Notes: a model not told the origin generated them from the letters alone. A DNA stretch of 64,000 bases from Phytohabitans aurantiacus (GCF_027923225.1 NZ_BSDI01000013.1:158228-222227); one strand, 5' to 3'. Positions 8,903 through 17,388 are shown, counted from the first letter of the stretch. Made by a program: numbers and translations.

Positions 8903-9003
8903 GGAGAGCCGCGCGGAGCGGCGGGAGAGCCGGGCGCGTCCGCGCGGCGTGCGGCGCCGGGCGCGGGTGGGCGTGGCCGCGCAGGGCCTCGTGGCCGAAA
9001 AGA

Positions 9004-9009
9004 TAGGGT
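9004..9009 (+). promoter_or_regulatory. -10-like hexamer of tsaB, decides the start
   Basis: TAGGGT is 7 nt before GTG 9017 but overlaps the alternative GTG at 9008. This favours 9017 and a leaderless tsaB transcript that begins after the family B repeat. Confidence 0.45.
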
Positions 9010-9016
9010 GCGTACT

Positions 9017-9682
9017 GTGCTCGTACTCGTGGTGGATTCGGCTACGCCGGCCGTGACCGCGGCTCTCGCCGAGGTCTCCGACGACGCGGTCGTGGTCCGC
9101 TCGCAGCGGCGTGCGGTCGATGCCCGGGCGCACGGTGAGCTGCTCGCTCCCGCCGTCGAGGCGGTGCTCGCCGAGGCCGGCGCCCGCCCCCGTGACCTCA
9201 CCGCGATCGTGGCTGGCCTCGGGCCCGGCCCGTTCACCGGACTGCGGGTCGGGCTGGTCACCGCGGCCAGCATCGGGCAGACGCTCGACGTTCCCACGTA
9301 CGGCGTGTGCTCACTGGACGCGCTCGGACTCCTCGACGGCAAGGTGCTGGTCGCCACCGATGCCCGGCGCCGGGAGGTCTACTGGGCGGTGTACGAGGAC
9401 GGCACGCGGCTCACCGAGCCCGCCGTCGACCTGCCCGCGACCGTGGCGGGTCGAGCCGCCGAGCTGGGCGTTGCCGTGGCGATCGGCGAGGGCGCGCACA
9501 AGTACGCCGAGGTGCTCGGGGTGGCGGCGCGCGACGAGCCGCTCTATCCACCCGCGGCGGCGCTGGCCGCGCTGGCCGCTGACCGGGTGCGCGCCAAGGC
9601 GCCGGGCGAGCGGCTGACCCCGCTGTACCTGCGCCGTCCGGACGCGGTCGCGCAGTCCGTGCGCAAGCCGGTGTTGCCGTGA
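9017..9682 (+). CDS. tsaB: tRNA threonylcarbamoyladenosine biosynthesis protein TsaB
   Basis: Scaffold partner of TsaD in t6A synthesis, an ASKHA-fold protein without its own catalysis. The N-terminus LVLVVDSATPAV and the GLGPGPFTGLRVGL segment (about 70-83) are family hallmarks. With GTG 9017 the protein has 221 aa and begins like other TsaB proteins; GTG 9008 would add three residues but would overlap the -10-like hexamer. The stop overlaps rimI by 4 nt (GTGA). Confidence 0.95.
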   Translation: MLVLVVDSATPAVTAALAEVSDDAVVVRSQRRAVDARAHGELLAPAVEAVLAEAGARPRDLTAIVAGLGPGPFTGLRVGLVTAASIGQTLDVPTYGVCSLDALGLLDGKVLVATDARRREVYWAVYEDGTRLTEPAVDLPATVAGRAAELGVAVAIGEGAHKYAEVLGVAARDEPLYPPAAALAALAADRVRAKAPGERLTPLYLRRPDAVAQSVRKPVLP

Positions 9683-10122
9683 CCCTGGAGCGGTTCCGCT
9701 GGTGGCACATCGACGAGGTGCTGACCATCGAGGCGGACCTGTTCGGCGCGGAGCAGTGGTCGGCCGGCATGTTCTGGAACGAGCTCGCGAGCGGCCACTA
9801 CTACCTCGTCGCACGCGGCGAGGGCGGCGAGCTCGTCGGGTACGCGGGACTGGCCGTCCAGCCGCCCGACGAGGCGTGGGTGCAGAACATCGCGGTACGC
9901 CGCGACGCCCAGCGCCGGGGGATCGGGCGCATGATGCTGGAGGCGTTGCTGCGCGAGGCCGCCCGGCGCGGCGCGCGCAAGACGCTGCTGGAGGTCGCGG
10001 TCGACAACGCGCCCGCGCAGAAGCTCTACGCCGAGTACGGGTTCGAGCCGGTCGGCGTCCGCCGCGGGTACTACCAACCGAGCAACACCGACGCACTCGT
10101 GATGATGAGACGTGATGACTGA
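9679..10122 (+). CDS. rimI: Ribosomal-protein-alanine N-acetyltransferase
   Basis: GNAT-family acetyltransferase of 147 aa. RimI acetylates the N-terminal alanine of ribosomal protein S18 in E. coli and has broader N-terminal activity in actinobacteria. The acetyl-CoA loop is visible as VRRDAQRRGIGRMM (R-x-x-G-x-G type), followed by LEVAVDNAPAQKLYAEYGFEPVG. It lies between tsaB and tsaD and overlaps both, the standard order tsaB-rimI-tsaD. Confidence 0.94.
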   Translation: MTLERFRWWHIDEVLTIEADLFGAEQWSAGMFWNELASGHYYLVARGEGGELVGYAGLAVQPPDEAWVQNIAVRRDAQRRGIGRMMLEALLREAARRGARKTLLEVAVDNAPAQKLYAEYGFEPVGVRRGYYQPSNTDALVMMRRDD

Positions 10123-11158
10123 ACCACTGGTACTGGGTATCGAAACGTCCTGCGACGAAACCGGCGTCGGTGTCGTGCGCGGCCACACGCTGCTCGCCGA
10201 CGCGCTGGCGTCCAGTGTGGACGAACACGCCCGGTTCGGTGGAGTGGTGCCCGAGGTGGCGAGCCGCGCCCACCTGGAGGCGATCGTGCCGACGATGCAA
10301 CGCGCGCTCGACGACGCGGGTGTGACGCTGGCCGACATCGACGCGATCGCGGTGACCGCCGGGCCAGGGCTCGCCGGTGCCCTGCTGGTCGGCGTGGCGG
10401 CCGCCAAGGGATACGCGCTCGCCGCAGAGAAGCCGATCTATGGCGTGAACCACCTGGCCGCACACGTCGCCGTCGACACGCTGGAGCACGGGCCGCTGCC
10501 CGAGCCGGCGATCGCACTGCTGGTCTCGGGTGGGCACTCGTCGCTGCTGCTGGTCGACGACCTGGCGGCCGGCGTGACGCCGCTGGGCGCCACGATCGAC
10601 GACGCGGCGGGGGAGGCGTTCGACAAGGTGGCCCGGCTGCTCGGGTTGCCGTTCCCGGGCGGGCCTCCCATCGACCGGGCGGCACGGGAGGGCGACGGCG
10701 AGTCGATCGTGTTTCCGCGCGGGCTCACCGCACCGAAAGACCTGGCGAGGCACCGGTTCGACTTCTCGTTCTCCGGCTTGAAGACGGCGGTGGCCCGCTG
10801 GGTGGAGGCGCGCGAGCGGGCTGGCGAGCCGGTTCCGGTCGCGCACGTCGCGGCGTCGTTCCAGGAGGCGGTGTGCGACGTGCTCACGAACAAGGCGATC
10901 GACGCCTGCCGGGAGCGCGGTGTGGAGACGCTGGTCATCGGCGGCGGGGTCGCCGCGAACTCCCGGTTGCGGGCGCTGGCCGAGGAGCGGTGCGCGAAGT
11001 ACGGCATCACCGTCCGCGTACCGCGGCCCAAGCTGTGCACCGACAACGGCGCGATGGTCGCGGCGCTGGGATCGCATCTTGTCGCTGCCGGGGTAGCGCC
11101 GAGCCGCCTGAACCTGCCCGCGGACTCCGCGATGCCACTGACGGTGGTGAGCGTGTAG
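10115..11158 (+). CDS. tsaD: tRNA N6-adenosine threonylcarbamoyltransferase TsaD
   Basis: Catalytic subunit that transfers threonylcarbamoyl-AMP to A37 of tRNA. It has the expected N-terminal GIETSCDETG, the metal-binding HxxxH motif in NHLAAHV, and the C-terminal CTDNGAMVAALG. ATG 10115 gives 347 aa; GTG 10112 is one codon upstream. It overlaps the rimI stop by 8 nt, and its own stop is overlapped by the next small gene (TAGTG). In mycobacteria groES follows tsaD directly; here 14.6 kb of other genes intervene. Confidence 0.97.
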   Translation: MTEPLVLGIETSCDETGVGVVRGHTLLADALASSVDEHARFGGVVPEVASRAHLEAIVPTMQRALDDAGVTLADIDAIAVTAGPGLAGALLVGVAAAKGYALAAEKPIYGVNHLAAHVAVDTLEHGPLPEPAIALLVSGGHSSLLLVDDLAAGVTPLGATIDDAAGEAFDKVARLLGLPFPGGPPIDRAAREGDGESIVFPRGLTAPKDLARHRFDFSFSGLKTAVARWVEARERAGEPVPVAHVAASFQEAVCDVLTNKAIDACRERGVETLVIGGGVAANSRLRALAEERCAKYGITVRVPRPKLCTDNGAMVAALGSHLVAAGVAPSRLNLPADSAMPLTVVSV

Positions 11159-11424
11159 TGTCCGGCGACGTGATCGTCCGGATGTGGGAAGTGCGGGCCG
11201 TGCCGGACCGGTTAACCGACATGATCACCTGGGTCTGTGACACCGCGCTGCCCGACATCGAGGTCAGCCCGTTGCACATCGCGAGCGAGGTGTTCTCCTC
11301 GACCGACCACCGGGTCGTGGTCATCTCGAAGTGGCGCAGTCAGCCAGTGGCGCTGCCCGAGCCGCCGGCCGGCTACGCCGCCCGCCCCCCGCACTCCTGG
11401 GACTTCACCCAGGTCGACCGCTAG
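11158..11424 (+). CDS. Small conserved-looking hypothetical protein
   Basis: An 88-aa protein with no domain that I recognise. GTG 11158 shares a base with the tsaD stop, so it looks like the last gene of the t6A operon. The sequence has an alternating hydrophobic pattern (VIVRMWEVRAVPDRL, then HRVVVISKWR) suggesting a small alpha/beta ferredoxin-like or antibiotic-monooxygenase-like fold, which is a guess. Codon use is strongly GC3, which supports real coding. It ends convergent with the VWA gene, the two stops sharing a CTAG palindrome. Confidence 0.7.
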   Translation: MSGDVIVRMWEVRAVPDRLTDMITWVCDTALPDIEVSPLHIASEVFSSTDHRVVVISKWRSQPVALPEPPAGYAARPPHSWDFTQVDR

Positions 11425-13181
11425 CCGATCCTCCCGGCGAAGGCCAGCACGATCTGCTGGACCGCGGATACGTCGTCGCGCGCCACGAATGTGCGGCCTC
11501 CGGTCACCTTCGACACCTCGCCCAGCGCGTTGGCGTCGGCCTGCGGGCCGCACGCGATGCCGATGACGGGGAGTGGCCGGTCCGCCCGGGCAGCGCGTTT
11601 CAGCTGGGCGGTCAGCTGCGCAAGGGAGAGCCCGTTCTCGTCCTCGTTCTTGCCGTCGGTCATCACCACGAGCACGTTCTGCGCGTTCGGCTGCCAGGCC
11701 TGCTGCATCCGCAGGTACGCGGCGTAGATGGTGTCGTATAGGCCAGTGCCGCCACCGGCCTTCAGGCCCTGGACCGCGCCGGCTATCGCCTGGCGGCGCG
11801 GCACGCCGCCGACGGCCTCACTCGCGAGACCAGGCGGCACGAGCTCGCGGTAGTCGGTGGTCGGCGTCTGGTCGATCGAGAACGTCCACAGCCCGACCGT
11901 CGTCTGGTTGTTGAGCAGCCCGGATCCGGCGATCGCGGCTCGCTGTATGAGCTGGAGGCGGCTCTGGTTGGTGCCGGGCACGCTGTCGTTCATCGAGCCG
12001 GACGTGTCGAGCAGCAGCAGGGCGTTGTTGGGACGCTGGAGCACCGTCCACGTGCCAAGGAGTTGGGTGAGGCCCTCGGCGGTCAGGCCGCGTGACGGGG
12101 CGGTCAGCGAGGCGCGGAAGCCGTGGTCGGTCGCGAGCAGGGTCGCGCCGCCGACGGCGTGACCGGGGTCGCGGAATCCGGCCGCCTGGTACGCCCGCCG
12201 CCCGTCGGAGCTTTGGAGGAACGTGAGCAGGTCGGCCGCCGCGCGCCGCCGGGTGTCGTCGACCCATTCGGCACGCAGGATCGCGTACGGGTAGTCGGCG
12301 TACCCGATGCCCTCGCGCGGATACACGGGCACCAGCGGCACCCGCGGCTTGTTGGCGGCGTACTGCGCGAGCTCCCGCTCCAGTACCGGAAACGCGGCCG
12401 GCAGTGGGTTGTTGCCGCCGGTCTCGCTGAACCGGCGCATGAGTTCGGCCGGGTCGGCCGCGTTGATGGTGGTGAGCTGCGAGAGCGATAGGCCGCCGAA
12501 GAGCTCCTCGTTGCTCATTGTCTGGTCGTTGTTGGGGTCGAGGATGGTCAGGGCGGCGACCAGGCCGGCGCCCGATTTGGTCGGGTCGACCATCCCGATC
12601 TGCAACGGTCCCCACTCCGGATGGCCGTACTGCGCCCACGTCTTGCCGCCGCTGAACGCGCCGAGCAGCCCGGACCAGCCCAACTCCTCGCGCGGCCAGC
12701 CGAGCGCCTCGGCCATCGGGCGCTGCATCGCGATGACGGTGGGCGAACTGGCGAGACTCTGCGGGGCGGCCGTCGGCAGTACCGTGGCGGCGTCCTGACG
12801 CGCGGCGGCGAGGGTGAGCCAGGCGCTGAAGTCGGGCGCCCATACGTCGGGGCGCGGACCGTCGCGGCGTTCGTCCCAGCCGGGGCCGATCGTGGCCGCG
12901 ACAGCGCTGGCGGGCATCGAGCGGACGGTGGCCGCGACGCACCGGCCGTCGACGTCGGGCCTGGTGGCGGTCCACTGGTCCGCGAGGCGGTTCAGGACGG
13001 GGAACTGGTCGGGTGACGACACGACCGTGAGGCGCACCGGATCACCGGTGCACCCCTCGTCGCCGGCGAGTTGGAGGTATCCGACGGTGCCTGCCCCCAC
13101 GGCGACCGCCATCGCGGCACCGGCCGCCGCCAACCGCCCGGAATGACCCCCTCGGCGGTGTCGCAGAACAGTAGCCCCCAT
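11421..13181 (-). CDS. Secreted substrate-binding and von Willebrand factor A domain protein
   Basis: A 586-aa envelope protein. An Arg/Gly-rich N-terminus precedes a hydrophobic segment (about 16-38) that is a signal or anchor. A periplasmic-binding-protein-like region (about 50-350, starting RLTVVSSPDQFPVLNRLA) follows. A VWA domain (about 385-580) ends it, with the MIDAS motif LLLDTSGSM and a later VVMTDGKNED. ATG 13181 is preferred because GGGGTGAG lies upstream; an in-frame start at 13223 exists. It is divergent from a receptor kinase gene, which suggests a common surface function. Ligand unknown. Confidence 0.85.
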   Translation of the reverse strand: MGATVLRHRRGGHSGRLAAAGAAMAVAVGAGTVGYLQLAGDEGCTGDPVRLTVVSSPDQFPVLNRLADQWTATRPDVDGRCVAATVRSMPASAVAATIGPGWDERRDGPRPDVWAPDFSAWLTLAAARQDAATVLPTAAPQSLASSPTVIAMQRPMAEALGWPREELGWSGLLGAFSGGKTWAQYGHPEWGPLQIGMVDPTKSGAGLVAALTILDPNNDQTMSNEELFGGLSLSQLTTINAADPAELMRRFSETGGNNPLPAAFPVLERELAQYAANKPRVPLVPVYPREGIGYADYPYAILRAEWVDDTRRRAAADLLTFLQSSDGRRAYQAAGFRDPGHAVGGATLLATDHGFRASLTAPSRGLTAEGLTQLLGTWTVLQRPNNALLLLDTSGSMNDSVPGTNQSRLQLIQRAAIAGSGLLNNQTTVGLWTFSIDQTPTTDYRELVPPGLASEAVGGVPRRQAIAGAVQGLKAGGGTGLYDTIYAAYLRMQQAWQPNAQNVLVVMTDGKNEDENGLSLAQLTAQLKRAARADRPLPVIGIACGPQADANALGEVSKVTGGRTFVARDDVSAVQQIVLAFAGRIG

Positions 13182-13347
13182 CGACTGCTCACCCCACATT
13201 GCGATGACGCTTGGCACATACACCGTTGCGCACAGTGCGCGAGGGTGACTTCTGGCCAGGTTGGTTGCACAGTGATACGAACATACGGGCTGTGGGGGAT
13301 GGGTTGATGACCATCATGGTCACAATTCCGCAGGCCAATGGTCACAT

Positions 13348-14781
13348 GTGGGGGCATCGCCAGTGACTCGAACGGTTGGCGGCCGTTACCGGCTGTATCA
13401 AATGTTGGCCAACGGTGACACCGGGGAGGTGTGGCACGCGGTCGACGTCGGCACCGAGCGTGCCGTCGCGGTGAAGCTGCTGTACCCGGATCTCGCCGCG
13501 GATCCGCGCCTGGTGGACCGATTTCTGCGCGCCCGCACGGAGTTGACCGCTCTGTGGCACCCGTCCATCGCTCGCCTGCTCGACGTGGTGGCGGATGGCG
13601 AGGTGCTGGCGCTGGTGACCGACCTGGTGCCGGGTACCGATCTGGGTCGCCGGCTGGCCGACTCGGGACCGCTGCCGCCCGCGCTCGCATCGTCGGTGGG
13701 CGCGTCGATGGCGGAGGCGCTCGGCGCGGCTCACCGGATGGGGGTGGTGCACGGCGACGTCAAACCGTCCAATGTGGTCATACCCCCGCCGGGCGAGGGC
13801 CCGGCGTGCCTGACCGACTTCGCGGTGGCATTGCTGGTACGCGCCGGCCGCCGTCACCCGGAACCCTTCGAGCGGCTCCGCTATCGGGCACCCGAGGTCA
13901 CCGACGGGGCCGTCCCGACACCGCCGAGCGACGTGTACGCCCTGGGCGTGGTGCTCGCCGAGATGCTGCCCGACAACCCACCGCACCGATTGAGCCTGCT
14001 CGCCAACGCGTGCCTCCGAGACGACCCGGCCGCCCGCCCATCAGCCGCCGAACTCGGCGTAGAACTGGGTGAGCTGGCCGCCGGCCTGAGCGGCAGCAGA
14101 GCGGGGGAAGCGCCCCGACCGCTGCCGCCCGCGCGACCGTCGCGTCGGCGGCGTGCGAATGGCTCCCGGCAGGCGTGGCTCTTCGGTAGCCCGACCCGGC
14201 TGGTGGCCATCTTCGCGGTCGCGATGGCGATCGTGCTCGGCGCGTTCGTGGTCACCCGGTTCCTCGGCTCGGGAAACGCCGATACCGATCAGGGCGGATC
14301 ACCCACGACCGGTGCGCCGGGCGGCGCCGCGTCGGTACCCGGAACCGCGGGGCCGTCGCAACCCACCGCGGCCGGCCAGTACAGCCGCGACGGTGGCGAG
14401 GCATTCATCCGGTACTGGTTCGACCTGCTCACGTACGCCCAGCGCAGCGGTGACACCACCGACCTCGACGAGGTCACCAACGACCGGTGCGGCGACTGCG
14501 GCACGGCGCTCACGACCATCCGCGACGTGTACGCCGAGGGTGGCTCACTGCGCGGCGGCGCGTACCTGGTGCGGCGCATCGCCACGAACAGCCTCTTCAC
14601 GCTCGACCGCCCGATCTACGAAGCGACCGTCGACCGCAGCCCGCGCGCGACGCTCGACCGGTCAGGTGTGGAACGAGGCTCCCTGCCTGGCCTGACCGTG
14701 GCCAACTGCGTGCTGATCCTGGAATGGGCCGGCGACCACTGGCAAGTCCTAGACTTCACCTCCCGAGACTGCGTCGCCTAA
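13348..14781 (+). CDS. Receptor-type Ser/Thr protein kinase with extracellular DUF6318-like domain
   Basis: A 477-aa PknB-type kinase. The kinase domain (about 13-250) has a glycine-rich loop GDTGEV, VAVK lysine (Lys43), catalytic loop HGDVKPSN (Asp137, Asn142), a DFA in place of DFG (Asp157 kept), and APE (181-183). A single membrane helix spans about 284-306 after a basic stretch. The outer part begins with a Gly/Pro/Thr linker and contains a cysteine pair in RCGDCG, typical of DUF6318. All key catalytic residues remain, so it is probably active. The activation segment is short. GTG 13348 is used; GTG 13363 is an alternative. Confidence 0.88.
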   Translation: MGASPVTRTVGGRYRLYQMLANGDTGEVWHAVDVGTERAVAVKLLYPDLAADPRLVDRFLRARTELTALWHPSIARLLDVVADGEVLALVTDLVPGTDLGRRLADSGPLPPALASSVGASMAEALGAAHRMGVVHGDVKPSNVVIPPPGEGPACLTDFAVALLVRAGRRHPEPFERLRYRAPEVTDGAVPTPPSDVYALGVVLAEMLPDNPPHRLSLLANACLRDDPAARPSAAELGVELGELAAGLSGSRAGEAPRPLPPARPSRRRRANGSRQAWLFGSPTRLVAIFAVAMAIVLGAFVVTRFLGSGNADTDQGGSPTTGAPGGAASVPGTAGPSQPTAAGQYSRDGGEAFIRYWFDLLTYAQRSGDTTDLDEVTNDRCGDCGTALTTIRDVYAEGGSLRGGAYLVRRIATNSLFTLDRPIYEATVDRSPRATLDRSGVERGSLPGLTVANCVLILEWAGDHWQVLDFTSRDCVA

Positions 14782-14786
14782 CCCAC

Positions 14787-14820
14787 GCGCCGCGCGCCGC
14801 GCGCCGCGCGCCGCGCGCCG
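14787..14820. repeat. 7-bp tandem repeat (GCGCCGC, about five units)
   Basis: Uninterrupted period-7 GCGCCGC repeat, pure G and C, starting six bases after the kinase stop. It is followed by less regular GC-rich sequence. Length could vary between strains through slippage. Confidence 0.8.
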
Positions 14821-14870
14821 TGCGCTGTGCGGGCGCCGCTCGCCCTGCGCGCGCCGCGCCCCCTTTCCGT

Positions 14871-14951
14871 CGATCAAGGGCGAATGCACGTGCTTTGATC
14901 TCTTTTCCGCGTGCATTTGCCCTTGATCGATGCGATCTCCCTCGATCGGCG
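14871..14951 (-). repeat. Family B palindromic repeat, copy 2
   Basis: Near-complete unit with GATCAAGGGCGAATGCACG on the left and the matching GTGCATTTGCCCTTGATC on the right, then the asymmetric tail ending CGATCGGCG. Confidence 0.85.
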
Positions 14952-15186
14952 CAGCGGGAAGCTGGACGGACGTTTGGAATACGCGCGCTGCCACCTCCCT
15001 GCGCTTGCGCGGTGAGGGCCCTGCGTAGCGCGCAGCGCGCGCCCCCGTGCGCTGGGCGGCGCACACAGCCCAAGTGGCCCGCGGTGCGTAACCGGCAATC
15101 CGGTCAGGCGTCGGCGCCTCGCGGTGCCCGCGGGCACGCGCGGGTGATCTGCCTTGCCGCGGCGCCGGACCACCTCGCGCATGTCG

Positions 15187-15268
15187 CCGATCAAGGACAT
15201 CTCCATGGATCAAGGGCGAATACACGCGGAAAGAGATCCAACCGCGTGCGTTCGCCCTTGATCGACGG
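15187..15268 (+). repeat. Family B palindromic repeat, copy 3
   Basis: Complete unit. The leader CCGATCAAGGACATCTCCAT comes first, then the arms GGATCAAGGGCGAAT and TTCGCCCTTGATC around an AAAGAGATCC centre. This orientation is taken here as the plus sense of the family. Confidence 0.88.
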
Positions 15269-15325
15269 AGGTCGGAGGCGGCGTGGCGACACGCCGTGTC
15301 GCGCTGGCCAGGCGGCGCCCGCGCG

Positions 15326-15368
15326 TGGATGGGAGATCAGAGCACGTGCGTTCGCCCTTGATCGGCGG
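15326..15368 (+). repeat. Family B palindromic repeat, copy 4 (partial)
   Basis: Only the right arm (GTGCGTTCGCCCTTGATCGG) and part of the centre remain. The left arm is replaced by GTGGATGGGAGATCAGAG. It ends 84 nt before the operator of the next gene. Confidence 0.7.
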
Positions 15369-15452
15369 AAATGGCGCCTGCCGGCGAGGAGCGGCCGCTG
15401 CGGAGAGGTCGTTCGCGGGCGGGCGTGCGCGGGCTGGGTGCGGTGCTGCAGG

Positions 15453-15476
15453 GCTTGCAAAGAACTCTTTGCAAGC
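15453..15476. promoter_or_regulatory. Palindromic operator overlapping the promoter of the ArsR-like gene
   Basis: GCTTGCAAAGA and TCTTTGCAAGC form perfect 11-nt inverted arms around AC. The palindrome covers the -35 (TTGCAA, 15455-15460) and most of the 17-nt spacer. A further TTGCAAA half site overlaps the start region. It is probably the binding site of the adjacent repressor. Confidence 0.7.
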
Positions 15477-15477
15477 A

Positions 15478-15483
15478 TAGCGT
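15478..15483 (+). promoter_or_regulatory. -10-like hexamer of the ArsR-like gene (leaderless)
   Basis: TAGCGT is 17 nt after TTGCAA and 7 nt before ATG 15491. This is the best-formed leaderless promoter in the window. Confidence 0.6.
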
Positions 15484-15490
15484 TGCAAAC

Positions 15491-16072
15491 ATGTCTGCGG
15501 ATCAGATCAGGCTCGACCCAAAGTCACTGCGCGGCGTGGCACACCCCTTGCGGGTACGCATCCTGGGGCTGCTCAGGCAGGACGGGCCGGCCACCTCGAC
15601 CACGCTCGCTGACCGGCTCGGCCTGTCGACCGGCGCGACCAGCTACCACCTGCGGCAGCTCGCGGCGTACGGCTTCGTGGTCGAAGACACCGACCGCGGC
15701 GTGGGGCGCGAGCGCTGGTGGAAGGCCGCCCACCAGCGCACCATTCTCGAACCGGAGACGGTCATGGCGGCGCCCGCTGACGCGGAGGCGTACCTGCGAG
15801 CCGTCGCCGCCTCCTATGCCGACGAGATCGACCGCTGGCTCGGCGAACGGCCGGCACTACCGGAGGAGTGGCGGAACGGCAGCACGCTCAGCAACTGGAC
15901 CCTCCGACTCACTCCGGCCGAGGCGGAAGCGTTGCGCAGGGAGCTCACGTTGCTCGCGGAGCGGTACCGGCGATTCGACGCGCCGGACGCGCCAGCCAAC
16001 GCCCGGCCGGTGACCCTCCAGGTCCAGCTCATGCCGTTCGCCGGCAGTGAAGCGGACGGCGACGACGAATGA
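15491..16072 (+). CDS. ArsR-like winged-helix transcriptional regulator
   Basis: A 193-aa regulator with a winged helix-turn-helix at about 10-90: HPLRVRILGLLRQDG, then TLADRLGLSTGATSYHLRQL and the wing GRERWWKAA. The C-terminal half is of unknown fold, with a helical segment rich in Glu and Arg. No metal-binding CxC is seen, so it is not an obvious metal sensor. ATG 15491 is fixed by the promoter 7 nt upstream. The stop overlaps the MFS gene by 4 nt (ATGA), a common regulator-exporter pair. It probably represses both genes through the palindrome at its promoter. Confidence 0.88.
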   Translation: MSADQIRLDPKSLRGVAHPLRVRILGLLRQDGPATSTTLADRLGLSTGATSYHLRQLAAYGFVVEDTDRGVGRERWWKAAHQRTILEPETVMAAPADAEAYLRAVAASYADEIDRWLGERPALPEEWRNGSTLSNWTLRLTPAEAEALRRELTLLAERYRRFDAPDAPANARPVTLQVQLMPFAGSEADGDDE

Positions 16073-17388
16073 AGCGCGGTCTGATCGGGCTTTTCGTCGC
16101 CAAGGCGGTGTCAGCGGTCGGCACCAAGATGTCGTTCCTGGCCGTGCCGTGGTTCGTGCTGGTCACATCGGGCAGCGCGGCGCGCACCGGCTTCGTGGCG
16201 TTCGCCGAGATGCTGCCGTACGTGCTGGTCTGCGCGTTCGGTGGTCCGGTGATCGACAGGTTGGGCGCCCGCCGCATCGGCGTGATCGCCGACCTGGGCA
16301 GCGCACTCGCCGTCGCCGCGATCCCGATCCTGCACCGCGGCCCCGGCTTGAGCTTCCCGGTCCTGGTCGCCCTCGTCGCCGCGCTCGGGCTGCTGCGGGG
16401 CTTCGGCGACTCGGCCAAACGTGTACTGCTGCCGCGTGCGGTCGAGATCAGCGGCGTACCAATGACTCGCGCGACCTCCATCCAAGACGGCATCTTCCGG
16501 CTGTCGACCCTGCTCGGCGCGCCGCTCGCGGGCGTACTGATCGCGGCGTTCGACGCACCGACGGTCCTGTTGATCGACGCCGCGACATTCCTGGTCGCGT
16601 CCGTGCTGGTCGGGAGCCTGGTGCCGCGCGCGGAGAAGGTGGCCGGCGAGCCCTACCTGCGCGCGTTGAAGGCCGGCTGGAGATTCGTACGTCGCGACCG
16701 CCTGATACTCGCGGTCGCGCTGATGATCTTCATGACGAACCTGCTCGACCAGGCGTACGCGGCGGTGCTGATGCCCGTGTGGGGTCGCGACGTGGTCGGC
16801 TCGGTCACGGCTGTCGGCTTGCTGTGGGGGCTCTTCGGCGCCGGCGCGGTCGCCGGAAACGTGGTCTTCACGGTGCTCGCGCCGAAGCTGCCCCGGTACA
16901 CCACGTTCGCGGTCGGCTTTCTGATCGCGGGTGCACCGCGGTTCGTGGTGCCGGCGCTGACCGATGAGGTCTGGATCGTCTGCGTGATGGCGGTGGTGAG
17001 CGGGTTTGCCATCGCGGGCGTCAACCCGGTGCTGGGCGCGGCGCAGTACGAGCGGGTGCCGAAGGAGATGCACGCCCGGGTGCTCGGTGCGTCGATGGCC
17101 ATCTCCTGGGGCGGTATCCCGCTCGGCGGGCTGATCGGCGGCTGGGTCGTCGAAGAACTGAGCCTCACCGCCGCGTTCTGGATCTTCGGCGCCCTGTATC
17201 TGGCAACGACGGTGACGCCGTTCCTGCTGCCGGTCTGGAAGGAGATGGACGATCCCGTGTCAACGGGTGACGGCCATGAAGACGCCGAGCAGGATGAGGG
17301 TCACGGCGGCTATCGCGAAGATGAGCAGCAGGTCGCGCCGGCCATTGCTGGCGGTGGCGGCGGCAGTGGCCGGCGGCTCGGCGGGTAG
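16069..17388 (+). CDS. Major facilitator superfamily transporter
   Basis: A 439-aa MFS protein with about 12 hydrophobic helices, beginning MKRGLIGLFVAKAVSAVGTK. The A-motif-like GGPVIDRLGARRIG follows helix 2. It resembles drug or efflux MFS carriers that sit next to ArsR-type regulators; the substrate is unknown. The last ~45 residues after PVWKEMD are hydrophilic and low in complexity (GGGGGSGRR). They are encoded opposite the convergent DUF1707 gene, a 129-nt tail overlap. Confidence 0.9.
   Translation: MKRGLIGLFVAKAVSAVGTKMSFLAVPWFVLVTSGSAARTGFVAFAEMLPYVLVCAFGGPVIDRLGARRIGVIADLGSALAVAAIPILHRGPGLSFPVLVALVAALGLLRGFGDSAKRVLLPRAVEISGVPMTRATSIQDGIFRLSTLLGAPLAGVLIAAFDAPTVLLIDAATFLVASVLVGSLVPRAEKVAGEPYLRALKAGWRFVRRDRLILAVALMIFMTNLLDQAYAAVLMPVWGRDVVGSVTAVGLLWGLFGAGAVAGNVVFTVLAPKLPRYTTFAVGFLIAGAPRFVVPALTDEVWIVCVMAVVSGFAIAGVNPVLGAAQYERVPKEMHARVLGASMAISWGGIPLGGLIGGWVVEELSLTAAFWIFGALYLATTVTPFLLPVWKEMDDPVSTGDGHEDAEQDEGHGGYREDEQQVAPAIAGGGGGSGRRLGG

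Larger units (their letters stand above)
14782..15490. other. Repeat-rich intergenic region without a supported gene
   Basis: About 700 nt between the kinase and the ArsR-like gene. It contains a GCGCCGC tandem repeat, two near-complete and one partial family B elements, and the promoter and operator of the next gene. Open frames that cross it are Arg/Ala-rich and change frame between repeat copies, so I regard them as non-coding. Confidence 0.8.

Noticed and set aside
14787..14820. Possible CRISPR array or microsatellite-borne gene
   Set aside because: The 7-bp GCGCCGC units have no spacers and no cas genes are present. It is a simple tandem repeat.
14900..15490. Several open frames with peptides like RSRANARGKRSNRV and SPLIDGG
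   Set aside because: These peptides are translations of family B repeats. They appear in different frames and on both strands at unrelated loci (8.8, 14.9, 15.2, 17.6, 55.9, 56.7 kb), so they are repeat artefacts and not a protein family.
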